A DNA stretch of 64,000 nucleotides from Janthinobacterium lividum (GTDB lineage: Bacteria > Pseudomonadota > Gammaproteobacteria > Burkholderiales > Burkholderiaceae_D): positions 2,542,001-2,606,000 of the forward strand of contig NZ_CP075583.1 of the NCBI RefSeq assembly GCF_023509035.1, written 5' to 3'. Position numbers and translations under genes: made by a program. This document shows, piece after piece, positions 8,421-16,725 of the stretch (the first letter of the stretch is position 1; the number at the start of each line of letters is the position of its first letter). Below the pieces are notes generated by a model, which was not told the DNA's origin, ran no database searches, and saw nothing but the letters and a program-made list of their open reading frames with translations.

Positions 8421-9254
8421 ATGCTTAAAGTCGACCTGCATTGTCATTCGAATATTTCCGACGGCGTCCTCGCGCCTGCCGCCGTGGCTGCGTACGCTCA
8501 CCGCGCTGGCGTCGACGTGTGGGCGCTGACGGACCACGATGAAGTGTCCGGTGTCGCCGCCGCGCGCGCGGCCGCGCTGGATCTGGGCATGCGTTTCGTG
8601 GCCGGCGTGGAAATTTCCATCACCTGGGCCGGCGAAACCGTGCACATCGTGGGCTTGCAAGTCGATGAAAACAATCCGGGTCTCGTGCAGGGCTTGCACC
8701 AGACGCGCTCCGGGCGCGACGCGCGCGGCCGCGAAATCGCCCGCCAGCTGGACCTGGCCGGCATCCCCGATGCCTATGAAGGGGCCTTGAAATTTGTCGG
8801 CAACCCGGACCTGATGTCGCGCACGCACTTTGCCCGCTACATCGTGGACATGGGGAAGTGCGCGAATATCCCCGACGTGTTCAAGAAATACCTGTCGGAA
8901 GGCAAGCCTGGCTACGTCGAGCACCGCTGGGCCACCCTGGCCGAAGCCGTGGGCTGGATACGCGGCGCGGGCGGCGTGGCCGTCATCGCCCATCCGGGCC
9001 GCTACCGCTTCAGCGACATGGCGCAAGGCGTGCTCTTCGATGAATTCAAGCAGCTCGGTGGCGTGGCCATCGAAGTCGTCACGGGCAGCCACAGTCCGGA
9101 CCAGTATCCGGAATACGCGCAACTGGCCAACGCCTACGGCTTCCTCGCCTCGCGCGGCACGGATTTCCATGCGCCGGGCGAATCGCGCGTGGATTTTGCC
9201 AAGCTGCCGCCGTTGCCTGCCAACGTGACCCCGATCTGGCACGACTGGTTTTAA
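8421..9254 (+). CDS. rnm: PHP-domain phosphoesterase (RNase AM / 3',5'-nucleotide bisphosphatase, TrpH/YciV family)
   Basis: 277-aa metal-dependent phosphatase. PHP metal motifs: DLHCHSNISDG (residues 5-15), ALTDHDEVSG (about 35-44), AGVEIS, AVIAHPGRY and GTDFHAP near the end. Family members hydrolyse 3',5'-bisphosphonucleotides and trim RNA 5' ends; in betaproteobacteria the gene typically lies near the YciO and M50 genes, as here. Length is normal. It is followed by the structured repeat at 9261-9363. Confidence 0.88.
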   Translation: MLKVDLHCHSNISDGVLAPAAVAAYAHRAGVDVWALTDHDEVSGVAAARAAALDLGMRFVAGVEISITWAGETVHIVGLQVDENNPGLVQGLHQTRSGRDARGREIARQLDLAGIPDAYEGALKFVGNPDLMSRTHFARYIVDMGKCANIPDVFKKYLSEGKPGYVEHRWATLAEAVGWIRGAGGVAVIAHPGRYRFSDMAQGVLFDEFKQLGGVAIEVVTGSHSPDQYPEYAQLANAYGFLASRGTDFHAPGESRVDFAKLPPLPANVTPIWHDWF

Positions 9255-9260
9255 TGCCGT

Positions 9261-9363
9261 CGAAAATCTACTGCGCGGCGCGACTTGCGGCCTGCGATGC
9301 TCACTGTGCTTTAGCACAGCTCCGCTTCTCGGCCACAATTCACATCCGCTCGCGACGATTTTC
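9261..9363. repeat. Structured intergenic repeat, copy 1
   Basis: About 103 bp sharing CTACTGCGCG, CTTGCGGCCTGCGATGCTCAC and CGCTTCT..CCACAA..TCAC with the copy at 14730-14845 (present there in inverted orientation). It is bounded by GAAAATC / GATTTTC inverted ends and contains the internal hairpin CTGTGCT-TT-AGCACAG. The stem sequences differ between copies but remain complementary, suggesting selection on structure or a palindromic mobile element. It follows the PHP gene directly and could terminate it, though no T-run is present. Confidence 0.75.
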
Positions 9364-9455
9364 TTAGGTATTAAGTGCAGGATGTGCGCAGGGCTTGAAA
9401 AGTCGCGACCGCATACTTATCTTTTAGTTATTATTGTTTTTCGGAGCCATCGCCC

Positions 9456-10340
9456 ATGAAACGTATCGTCCTTTTCATTGCAACCAATCTGGCCGTGATG
9501 CTGGTGCTGTCGCTCGTGCTCAGTTTGCTGGGCGTGGGCAATCCGGCGCGCGGCAGCACGCTGAACCTGGGCAGCCTGCTGGTGTTTTCGCTGGTGGTGG
9601 GTTTCACGGGTTCGATCTTTTCCCTGTTGATCAGCAAGCCTATGGCCAAGTGGAGCACGGGCGCGCGCGTCATCGATAACCCTACTTCCTCGACCGAATT
9701 GTGGCTGGTCAATACCGTGCGCGCGCTGTCCGAGCGGGCCGGCATCGGCATGCCGGAAGTGGCTGTCTACGACGGTGACGCGAATGCCTTTGCCACGGGC
9801 GCGTTCAAAAATTCGGCGCTGGTGGCTGTTTCCACGGGCCTGCTGCAAAGCATGAACCGCGATGAAGTCGAAGCCGTGCTGGGCCATGAAATCGCCCACG
9901 TCGCGAATGGCGACATGGTCACCTTGACCCTGATCCAGGGCGTGGTGAATACCTTCGTCGTCTTCATGGCCAGGGTGGTAGGTTTCTTTGTCGACAATGT
10001 GCTGCTGAAGAATAACAACCGCGAAGGCGGCGGACGCGGCATCGGCTATTTCGTCACCGTCATGGTGTGCGAAGTGATCTTCGGCCTGCTCGCCTCCATC
10101 ATCGTGGCCTGGTTCTCGCGCCAGCGCGAATTCCGTGCCGATGCCGGTTCAGCCAAGCTCCTGGGCAGCCCGACGCCGATGATGCATGCGCTGGCCCGCC
10201 TGGGCGGCGTGCCGCCGGGCGAACTGCCACAATCGATGCAGGCGCTGGGCATCAGCGGCGGCAATGGCGGCTGGGGCGCACTGTTCGCCACCCATCCGCC
10301 GCTCGAACAACGTATTGCCGCGCTGCGCGGCGTACAATAA
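9456..10340 (+). CDS. htpX: Membrane zinc metalloprotease HtpX
   Basis: Inner-membrane protease of the M48 family that degrades damaged membrane proteins. The 294-aa product has two N-terminal membrane helices (about 4-25 and 38-58), the zinc motif HEIAH (144-148) and two further helices (about 155-178 and 193-213). The third zinc ligand lies in [14 protein letters not shown]. Length matches E. coli HtpX (293 aa). A GGAG-containing context (TTCGGAGCC) lies upstream of the ATG. Confidence 0.95.
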   Translation: MKRIVLFIATNLAVMLVLSLVLSLLGVGNPARGSTLNLGSLLVFSLVVGFTGSIFSLLISKPMAKWSTGARVIDNPTSSTELWLVNTVRALSERAGIGMPEVAVYDGDANAFATGAFKNSALVAVSTGLLQSMNRDEVEAVLGHEIAHVANGDMVTLTLIQGVVNTFVVFMARVVGFFVDNVLLKNNNREGGGRGIGYFVTVMVCEVIFGLLASIIVAWFSRQREFRADAGSAKLLGSPTPMMHALARLGGVPPGELPQSMQALGISGGNGGWGALFATHPPLEQRIAALRGVQ

Positions 10341-10378
10341 TGCTAACTTAACAAGCTGGTTCGCCAGAACGCTTACAC

Positions 10379-11002
10379 ATGAGTCAATTTTTTCATATAC
10401 ACCCAGAGAATCCGCAATTGCGCCTGATCAAGCAGGCGGCGCAAATCATCCAGTCCGGCGGCGTCGTGGCCTTGCCCACCGACTCCTGCTACGCGCTGGT
10501 GTGCCAGCTCGACGACAAGAGCGCCGTCGAGCGCCTGCGCCGCATCCGTGGCGTGGATGAAAAGCATCACCTGACCCTGCTGTGCCGCGACTTGAGCGAG
10601 CTGGGCGTTTACGCCAGGGTCGACAATCGCCAGTTCCGCCTGCTCAAGGCGGCCACGCCGGGCGCCTATACCTTCATCCTGGAAGCGACCAAGGAAGTGC
10701 CGCGCCGTCTCAGTCATCCTTCGCGCAAGACCATCGGCCTGCGCGTGCCGCAGCACCGCATCGTGCAATGCCTGCTGGAAGAACTGGGCCAGCCACTGCT
10801 GGGCGCGACATTGACCCTGCCCGGCGACGAAGACAGCCTGACGGATGCCGACACCATCCGTGAACGCCTGGAAAAACTGGTCGACCTGATCATCGATGGC
10901 GGCGTCTGCGCACATGGCCCCAGTACCGTGATCGACCTGACGGGGCCGGAGCCTGAGGTGGTGCGCGTGGGACGCGGTGACCCGGCCGTGCTGGGCTTGT
11001 AG
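10379..11002 (+). CDS. Sua5/YciO/YrdC-family protein (YciO-type)
   Basis: 207-aa cytosolic protein with the YrdC fold: VVALPTDSCYALVCQ, the KxR region LRRIRGVDEKHHLTLLC (family KRP..PL segment), GAYTFILEATKEVPRRL and GLRVPQH, and a C-terminal STVIDLTG. YrdC members make threonylcarbamoyl-AMP for tRNA t6A; YciO-type proteins share the fold, but their physiological role is less settled. The M50 gene follows 94 bases on. Confidence 0.88.
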   Translation: MSQFFHIHPENPQLRLIKQAAQIIQSGGVVALPTDSCYALVCQLDDKSAVERLRRIRGVDEKHHLTLLCRDLSELGVYARVDNRQFRLLKAATPGAYTFILEATKEVPRRLSHPSRKTIGLRVPQHRIVQCLLEELGQPLLGATLTLPGDEDSLTDADTIRERLEKLVDLIIDGGVCAHGPSTVIDLTGPEPEVVRVGRGDPAVLGL

Positions 11003-11080
11003 AGGGGCATCGGGTGCCCGTTATGGCGCCGATCTTCACCTGTTCTTAATGACAACGTAAGAAAGGGCCTGGTTCGCCTC

Positions 11081-11089
11081 TGGTAGAAT
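11081..11089 (+). promoter_or_regulatory. Extended -10 promoter giving a predicted leaderless mRNA
   Basis: TGGTAGAAT (TGn plus the -10 hexamer TAGAAT) ends 7 bases before the ATG at 11097, so transcription would start at or next to the start codon. No convincing -35 and no Shine-Dalgarno are visible. Confidence 0.5.
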
Positions 11090-11096
11090 CGCGGTC

Positions 11097-11774
11097 ATGA
11101 GCGATTTCAATACGATAGTCCAGACCGTTGCGGTGTACCTGGTGCCGGTGCTGTTTGCCATTTCCCTGCATGAGGCGGCGCACGGCTACGCCGCCCGTTA
11201 TTTCGGCGACCCCACGGCTTCGAACGAGGGCAGGTTGAGCCTCAATCCCATCCGGCATATCGATCCTTTCGGTACGATCTTGCTGCCCTTGATACTGTAT
11301 TTCACGATCCAGGTACCGTTTGGCTATGCCAAGCCGGTGCCCGTCGATTTCAGCCGCCTGCGCAATCCGAAGAAGCAGATGGCCTGGGTGGCGTTTGCCG
11401 GCCCTGGCGCCAATTTCGTCATGGGCCTGGGCTGGATGATCGCCTTTGTCGTCCTCAGCATCCTGCCGCCGACGGAAATGGGCATGTTTTTCCGCAAGAT
11501 GGCGGGCGCCGGCGTCAGCGTCAATGCGGCCATGTTTGTCTTTAACCTGATTCCCGTGCCGCCACTCGATGGCGGACGCATCATGACGGGCTTGCTGCCG
11601 ATGCAGCTGGCGCGTCCTTACGCCAGCATCGAGCGCTACAGCCTGTATGTGTTCGGCGCCCTGGTGCTGCTGATGTACACGGGCATCTTGAACCGCGCCT
11701 TGCTGGCGGCGATCGAATTTGTCATTGGTATTTTTGTCACCCTGGTCACGCCCCTGACGGCCCTGTTGACTTGA
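11097..11774 (+). CDS. Site-2-protease-family membrane metalloprotease (M50)
   Basis: 225-aa integral membrane protein with the zinc motif HEAAH (residues 22-26) in the first hydrophobic region and the second metal motif PVPPLDGGRI in a later helix; about five to six membrane helices. Family members cleave substrates within the membrane; the bacterial short form seen here has no PDZ domain and mostly no known substrate. It follows the YciO-type gene, a common betaproteobacterial order. The mRNA may be leaderless (see the extended -10 just upstream). Confidence 0.9.
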   Translation: MSDFNTIVQTVAVYLVPVLFAISLHEAAHGYAARYFGDPTASNEGRLSLNPIRHIDPFGTILLPLILYFTIQVPFGYAKPVPVDFSRLRNPKKQMAWVAFAGPGANFVMGLGWMIAFVVLSILPPTEMGMFFRKMAGAGVSVNAAMFVFNLIPVPPLDGGRIMTGLLPMQLARPYASIERYSLYVFGALVLLMYTGILNRALLAAIEFVIGIFVTLVTPLTALLT

Positions 11775-11816
11775 TGCCCGCAACTGGAAGTACGCAAATA
11801 ATTGATGGAAGTACCG

Positions 11817-12389
11817 ATGCAAGTAATTGAACCAACAATAGAAACTGAAGCGATTTCGGGCTGGGTACGCCGCTGGGCACCCCTGATCCCGGGCGGCGAA
11901 GTGCTGGACCTGGCGTGCGGCGCAGGCCGTCATGCGCGCCACCTGGTGAGCCTGGGCCACCCCGTGATCGCGCTCGACCATGATCCTGAGATGCTGGAAA
12001 AGGCGGCCGGCACGGGCATCACCACGTCGCTGGTGGACCTGGAAGCGCCGGGCGCCGTGTGGCCGTTCGCCCCCGGCCGCTTTGCCGGCATCGTCGTCAC
12101 TAATTATCTGCACCGGCCGCTGCTGGAAGCCATGATTGCCAGCCTGGCGCCCGATGGCGTGTTGCTGTACGAAACGTTCGCTGAAGGCAATGAGCAATTC
12201 GGCAAGCCGTCGAACCCTAAATTCCTGCTGAAGGAAGGCGAAATGCTGACCTGGGCGGTGCAGCACGCCTTGCGTGTGGTAGCGTATGAGGATGGGCGCG
12301 TGGAACAGCCAAAAGCTGCTCTGGTGCAACGAATTTGTGCCGTCCGGCCGGATTTTCCACGGTTGGCAGCCCTGCTGCCGACGTTTTGA
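11817..12389 (+). CDS. Class I SAM-dependent methyltransferase
   Basis: About 190 aa. The SAM-binding motif I is VLDLACGAGRHARHL (about residues 29-43), with the acidic loop ALDHDPEML following and YETFAEGNEQFGKPSNP near the C-terminal third, a pattern seen in TehB/UbiE-like small methyltransferases. The substrate is unknown. The start is ambiguous: an ATG at 11817 has GGAAG five bases upstream and is preferred, but an ATG at 11805 or TTG at 11802 in the same frame is possible. A near-duplicated 20-25 base segment (TGGAAGTAC...AATTGA) spans the start region. Confidence 0.85.
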   Translation: MQVIEPTIETEAISGWVRRWAPLIPGGEVLDLACGAGRHARHLVSLGHPVIALDHDPEMLEKAAGTGITTSLVDLEAPGAVWPFAPGRFAGIVVTNYLHRPLLEAMIASLAPDGVLLYETFAEGNEQFGKPSNPKFLLKEGEMLTWAVQHALRVVAYEDGRVEQPKAALVQRICAVRPDFPRLAALLPTF

Positions 12390-12473
12390 GCGGCCATACT
12401 ATGTCAGAATGCACCACAGGCGCGGGCTATCCGCTACAATCGTTGTTTTATTTATCGGCGCTATAAACTTACT

Positions 12474-13352
12474 ATGATCAAGGGCAGCATTGTAGCAATC
12501 GTCACCCCGATGCACGCAGACGGCAGTCTGGACTTTCCAGGTCTGCGCAAGCTGATCGACTGGCATATCGCCGAGGGTACGGACGGCATCGTCATCGTTG
12601 GCACGACGGGCGAATCGGCAACAGTCAGCGTGGAAGAACACTGCGAACTGATCCAGTTGACCGTCGAACATGCCAAGGGACGCATTCCTATCATCGCCGG
12701 CGCCGGAGGCAACTCCACGGCCGAGGCCATCAAACTGACGCGCTATGCGAAAGAAGCGGGCGCCGATGCTGTCTTGCAAGTGGTGCCGTACTACAACCGT
12801 CCTACCCAGGAAGGCATGTACCAGCACTTCAAGGCCATCGCCGAAGCCGTCGACATTCCCGTCATCCTGTACAACGTGCCTGGCCGCACGGTTGCCGACA
12901 TGAGCAACGAGACCATCGTGCGCCTGTCCGCCATCCCGAATATCGTCGGCGTGAAAGATGCGACCGGCAATATCGGCCGTGGCATCGACCTGCTGCGCCT
13001 CGTGCCGGCCGACTTCGCCGTGTACTCGGGCGATGATCCGACGGCCATGGCGCTGATGTTCTGCGGCGGCCACGGCAACATCTCTGTGACGGCCAACGTC
13101 GCGCCGCGCGCCATGCACGAACTGTGCGTCGCAGCCATGGCGGGCGAGCGCGCCACGGCGATTGCCATCAATAACAAAGTTTTTCCTCTGCACCAGAAAT
13201 TGTTTGTCGAGCCCAACCCGGTGCCCGTCAAATGGGCGCTGGCCGAAATGGGCCTGATGCCAGCCGGCATACGCTTGCCACTGGTACCGCTGGCTGAAAA
13301 TTGCCATGCCACCGTGCGCGATGCCTTGCGCGATGCTGGCATCCTGTCTTAA
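12474..13352 (+). CDS. dapA: 4-hydroxy-tetrahydrodipicolinate synthase
   Basis: First committed enzyme of lysine/diaminopimelate synthesis, condensing pyruvate with aspartate semialdehyde. The 292-aa TIM barrel has the Schiff-base lysine at 161 ([11 protein letters not shown]), Tyr133 in ILYNVPGRT and the GTTGES motif (43-48). Length equals that of E. coli DapA. There is no clear ribosome binding site (AAACTTACTATG); TACAAT at about 12434 or TATAAA at about 12463 may serve as -10. It is followed by bamC, the usual pairing. Confidence 0.97.
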   Translation: MIKGSIVAIVTPMHADGSLDFPGLRKLIDWHIAEGTDGIVIVGTTGESATVSVEEHCELIQLTVEHAKGRIPIIAGAGGNSTAEAIKLTRYAKEAGADAVLQVVPYYNRPTQEGMYQHFKAIAEAVDIPVILYNVPGRTVADMSNETIVRLSAIPNIVGVKDATGNIGRGIDLLRLVPADFAVYSGDDPTAMALMFCGGHGNISVTANVAPRAMHELCVAAMAGERATAIAINNKVFPLHQKLFVEPNPVPVKWALAEMGLMPAGIRLPLVPLAENCHATVRDALRDAGILS

Positions 13353-13432
13353 GCCGAACTTTAAGCCCGGGCTTGACCAGTCCGGACCTTCCCTGATTCC
13401 AGCTGCTACTTAGCTTCTTATCCAGTTACGAC

Positions 13433-14626
13433 ATGACTAATTGCAAGAAAACCCAATCGGCGCCTGCCACCATCGCCGTCCGCGGCATCGTCATCGGCGC
13501 CGTCGCAGCCAGCCTCGCGGGCTGCGGCATGATCAGTTCGGTAGTCGGTGGCGACAAGGTCGACTACAAGTCGGTCAAGAAAGCCAGCACCCTGGACGTG
13601 CCGCCTGACCTGACGCAATTGCAGCAGGACAACCGTTACTCCTTGCCGGATGCAAAAAACGGCGTGGCCACGGCTTCCGGCTACAACGCGCAGCGCAATG
13701 CCACGGCCGGCGCGCCCGTCATCGTGGGCGCCGACGGCGTGGTGGGTGTCGTGCCTGTCACGGCAGGTGGCGTGAAGGTCGAGCGCGCGGGCAACCAGCG
13801 CTGGCTGGTCGTCAAGCAGTCGCCTGAAGTGCTGTGGCCGCAACTCAAGCAATTCTGGGAAGATTCGGGCTTTACCGTCGCCATCGACCAGCCCACGGCT
13901 GGCATCATGGAAACCGAGTGGAACGAAAACCGCGCCAAGTTGCCGCAAGACTTTATCCGCAACACCATCGGCAAGGCTTTCGATTCGATGTACTCGACCG
14001 GTGAAAAAGACAAGTTCCGCACCCGCGTGGAACGTCTGGCCGATGGTTCGACCGAGATCTACATCAGCCACCGTGGCGTGGAAGAGGTCGTCACGGGCCG
14101 CGACAAGGAAACCACCACTTGGACCGCGCGTCCGAACGATCCGGGCCTGGAAGCGCAATTCCTGGCCAAGCTGATGACGCGCCTGGGTGCGGCCAGCGAC
14201 GATGCGCAAGCGAAGACAGCCGTCGACGGCGCCATCGTGCAGCCGCTGCACGCCAAGCTGGTCGGCGACGCCGCCACGCCGGCGCGCGGCATCGAAGTCG
14301 ATGAAGGTTTCGACCGCGCCTGGCGCCGTGTCGGCCTGGCGCTGGACCGCGTTGGCTTCACCGTGGAAGACCGCGACCGCACGCAAGGCACGTATTTCGT
14401 GCGTTACGTCGATCCGGACGCGGTCAAGAAAGATGGTTTCTTCTCGAAACTGTTCAGCTGGGGTTCGTCGTCCGACAAGGACAAGGAAGCGCAGCGCTAC
14501 CGCGTCCTCGTCAAGGCCGGCAATGGTTCGACCAGCCTGGTCAGTATCCTCAGCAACGAAGGCCAGCCGGACGTCTCGCCAGTGGCCGAGAAGATCCTGG
14601 GCTTGCTGAACGAGCAGCTGAAATAA
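13433..14626 (+). CDS. bamC: Outer membrane assembly lipoprotein BamC
   Basis: Lipoprotein component of the BAM complex that inserts beta-barrel proteins. The 397-aa precursor has a long positively charged N-region and a lipobox SLAGC with the acylated Cys at 31; the flexible segment DYKSVKKASTLDVPPDLTQL that contacts BamD follows, then two helix-grip domains (about 100-215 and 255-395). It is coupled in position to dapA (80-bp gap) as in many proteobacteria and closed by a terminator. Confidence 0.95.
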   Translation: MTNCKKTQSAPATIAVRGIVIGAVAASLAGCGMISSVVGGDKVDYKSVKKASTLDVPPDLTQLQQDNRYSLPDAKNGVATASGYNAQRNATAGAPVIVGADGVVGVVPVTAGGVKVERAGNQRWLVVKQSPEVLWPQLKQFWEDSGFTVAIDQPTAGIMETEWNENRAKLPQDFIRNTIGKAFDSMYSTGEKDKFRTRVERLADGSTEIYISHRGVEEVVTGRDKETTTWTARPNDPGLEAQFLAKLMTRLGAASDDAQAKTAVDGAIVQPLHAKLVGDAATPARGIEVDEGFDRAWRRVGLALDRVGFTVEDRDRTQGTYFVRYVDPDAVKKDGFFSKLFSWGSSSDKDKEAQRYRVLVKAGNGSTSLVSILSNEGQPDVSPVAEKILGLLNEQLK

Positions 14627-14640
14627 GCAGGGTGATAGCG

Positions 14641-14704
14641 GCAGGTCGTAAAACCTGCCGCGCAATAAAAAAGGCTGATCCGGGAAACCGGGCCAGCCTT
14701 TTTT
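14641..14704 (+). terminator. Terminator of dapA-bamC
   Basis: A first hairpin GCAGGT / ACCTGC (14641-14658) is followed by a classic bidirectional terminator: AAAAAAGGCTG / CAGCCTTTTTT (14667-14704) with an inner CCGGG / CCGGG-type loop. Confidence 0.9.
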
Positions 14705-14729
14705 ATTATTATGCACCTGGACGCAGCAA

Positions 14730-14845
14730 CGCCCAACAAAACCGTAGCGAGCGCCAGTGATTTGTGGGTAAGAAGCGCAACCGTACTTTGGTACGGTGAG
14801 CATCGCAGGCCGCAAAGCGCGGCGCGCAGTAGGTTTGGTTGGGCG
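14730..14845. repeat. Structured intergenic repeat, copy 2 (inverted relative to copy 1)
   Basis: Reverse complement of this segment aligns with 9261-9363 through CTACTGCGCG, TTTGCGGCCTGCGATGCTCAC and TGCGCTTCTTACCCACAAATCAC. The outer ends CGCCCAACAAAACC / GGTTTGGTTGGGCG pair with one mismatch and the inner hairpin is ACCGTAC / GTACGGT. Both stems differ from copy 1 but keep complementarity. It lies between the bamC terminator and the lipoprotein terminator. Confidence 0.75.
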
Positions 14846-14855
14846 TTTACCCAAC

Positions 14856-14882
14856 AAAAAAGCCGACCCTAAGGTCGGCTTT
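14856..14882. terminator. Terminator of the Ala-rich lipoprotein gene (bidirectional)
   Basis: AAAGCCGACC / GGTCGGCTTT stem with a CTAA loop; on the minus strand the stem is followed by six T. It lies 20 bases past the lipoprotein stop. Confidence 0.88.
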
Positions 14883-14902
14883 CTCTAGTGCAGGGTGCTA
14901 AA

Positions 14903-15156
14903 TTACTTAGCAGCCGATGCAGCAGCCGAAGCAGCCGAAGCAGCGTCGGTAGCGGCCGAAGCGGCAGCCGAAGCAGCAGCAGCAGCGTCGGTAGCGGCCG
15001 AAGCAGCAGCGTCAGCAGCAGCAGCTGGAGCAGCTTCAACTGCTGGTGCTGGTGCTGGGGTTTCAACTACTGGTGCTGGTGCAGGAGCTTCTTCTTTTTG
15101 CTGCAAGCAGCCAGAGCAACAACCATCAGGGAGGCGATCAGCAGGGATTTTTTCAT
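14903..15156 (-). CDS. Small Ala/Pro-rich lipoprotein, interrupted by a one-base frameshift
   Basis: From the ATG at 15156 (ribosome binding site AAGGAAAAC) the sequence reads MKKSLLIASLMVVALAACS, a signal peptide with lipobox ALAAC (Cys18). It then runs into an A5 run (15095-15099 as T on the plus strand) where the frame is lost. Adding one A gives SKKEEAPAPAPVVETPAPAP and a continuous 84-aa protein. The second half is almost pure Ala/Ser/Thr/Asp (ASAATDAAAAASAAASAATD), reminiscent of low-complexity envelope lipoproteins; no function can be assigned. It has its own terminator and a long 5' leader with an 18-bp palindrome. Confidence 0.75.
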
Positions 15157-15509
15157 TTGTTTTCCTTAATTATTTCAAAAAATAAATCAATATTGTTGCG
15201 ATGAATAATTACCGGTAATTATCGCTCGTTAGGTCGTCTTCGAAGGCTTTTCGTACCAGGTGGTGCCTGCCAGACAACGGAAACTTCCTAACCGAATATT
15301 ATAGCGATTTTTGGTGCGTCGCAATAGGAGCAAGAGGCAAATTCGCAACTATTTTGTGATATCGCAATATTTGCCGAAGCAAATTGCAAGCAAGTGTAAG
15401 CGATTTGCGAAAGCGCGACAAAACGATATAGAAATAATATGTTTTATTGCGCCAACACAGATGCTGATATTTCACCTGCTGTAATACCACTTTGCTACGC
15501 CCCATTCAT
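15157..15509 (-). promoter_or_regulatory. AT-richer leader and promoter region with an 18-bp perfect palindrome
   Basis: This gap holds no credible gene. For the lipoprotein on the minus strand there is a TATAAT at 15296-15303 with TTGCGA 15 bases further upstream, giving a leader of about 135 bases. Within the leader ATAATTACCGGTAATTAT (15205-15222) is a perfect 18-bp palindrome that could be an operator or an mRNA hairpin. The remaining part (15310-15509) is AT-rich with no recognisable element. Confidence 0.5.
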
Positions 15510-16632
15510 TCAGGCCAGTTCGATCCAGCCATCCTGATACCAGGTATATAAGGCATCCATCACGTCATCGGAAGCCTGGGCCACGGCGGCGCCATCGAGG
15601 GCGCGTTCGTTGGCCAGGGTTTCCAGGGCCGTTTTATCGGCCTTGCCAATGGCAAACGATTCGCCATTGATGAAGACATTCTTGCCACGATACAGCATCA
15701 GGGTCTTGCGCGACAACACGACACCCTTTTTTTTGTGCGGCATCCGCGAAACGGCCCACCGTCAGCGGCTTGGACAGCGGTGTGAAAAACACATTGTGCT
15801 TCGGTTCCGACAGGTGTTCGCCCAGGAAGATGGTCACGTCTTCTTCCGTGAAGCGCACCTTGTTCATTTCTTCCGTGATGGTGCTGAGCATTTCACGGGG
15901 GATTTCCGCCGGCTTGCCCGATGCTTTCAAGTCGGGATCGCTGTAGATGCCTGGCAAGTCGATCGAGTCGGCCATGAATTGCAGGAAGGCTTCGCCCAGT
16001 TCCTGGAACGTGGGCGAGCGGAAACCGATCGAATACGTCTGGCAATCGCCGATGGCCACGCCGTCGTGCGCGTAGTGGGGCGGCAGATACAGCATGTCGC
16101 CCGGTTCCAGGGTGAATTCTTCGTCGGGCGTGAAGTTGCTGAGGATTTTCAGCGGCAAGCCGTCGATCAGGCTCAGGTCCTTCTGCGCGCCGATGCGCCA
16201 GTGGCGTTTGCCCTGGCCTTGCAGCAGGAACACGTCGTAGGAATCGAAATGCGGGCCAACGCCGCCGCCATCGGTGGCGAAGCTGACCATCAGGTCGTCC
16301 AGGCGCGCGTCCGGCAGGAAGCGGAACTGGCGCAGCAGGGCGTCGGCCTTGGCGCTGTGCAGGTTGGCGCCCTGCACCAGCAGGGTCCATTCCTTCTGTT
16401 TCAGCGAGGGCAGGCTGGTCAGCGGACCTTGCTGCATGTTCCAGTGGCCATCGGCATGGCTGACCAGGCGCGATTCGACGTGGTCGAGGGTGGCCAGCTC
16501 GGCCAGGGCCTTGAAATCGAACAGCGCCTTGAAGCCGGGTACGGCTTGACGGATCAACAAGGGTTTTTTATGCCAGTAATCGCGCAGGAATTGCGCCGGC
16601 GTGATATCGCCGAGGAGAGTTAATTTTTTCAT
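15510..16632 (-). CDS. roxA: Ribosomal protein L16 arginine hydroxylase (RoxA/YcfD), interrupted by a one-base frameshift
   Basis: JmjC-type 2-oxoglutarate/Fe(II) oxygenase that hydroxylates an arginine of ribosomal protein uL16. The Fe ligands are in GPHFDSYD (His128, Asp130) and PPHYAHDG (His189). The frame is lost in an A8 run (T 15727-15734 on the plus strand) after TVGRFADAAQKKG. Shortening it to A7 gives QKKGVVLSRKTLMLYRGKN and a continuous 373-aa protein, the length of E. coli RoxA. The C-terminal winged-helix part (to DGWIELA) is therefore encoded in the second frame. The ATG at 16632 lies 6 bases after an extended -10, suggesting a leaderless mRNA. Confidence 0.9.
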
Positions 16633-16638
16633 GCGCCC

Positions 16639-16647
16639 ATTATAACA
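16639..16647 (-). promoter_or_regulatory. Extended -10 promoter of roxA, predicted leaderless
   Basis: On the minus strand TGTTATAAT (TGn plus consensus TATAAT) ends 6 bases before the roxA ATG. A -35 at the right distance is weak (CGCATT), as usual for extended -10 promoters. No Shine-Dalgarno fits between. Confidence 0.55.
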
Positions 16648-16725
16648 ACCGGAAATGCAGGAATGCGCCTGCCGTTGGCGGCGTGAAGGTATAATTTGCC
16701 AGCTTATACAATGAAAGGAAGCATA

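Noticed and set aside
14900..15060. Tandem GCAGC/GAAGC repeats as a CRISPR or minisatellite
   Set aside because: They are the codons of the Ala/Ser/Asp-rich lipoprotein tail; no regular spacer structure.
14888..15185. Ser/Ala-rich plus-strand frames across the lipoprotein gene
   Set aside because: Mirror of the Ala-rich repeat coding sequence; the minus strand has the signal peptide, lipobox and ribosome site.
15299..15505. 68-residue minus-strand frame in the AT-rich gap between the lipoprotein gene and roxA
   Set aside because: No ribosome site, no family, and it overlaps the probable lipoprotein promoter.
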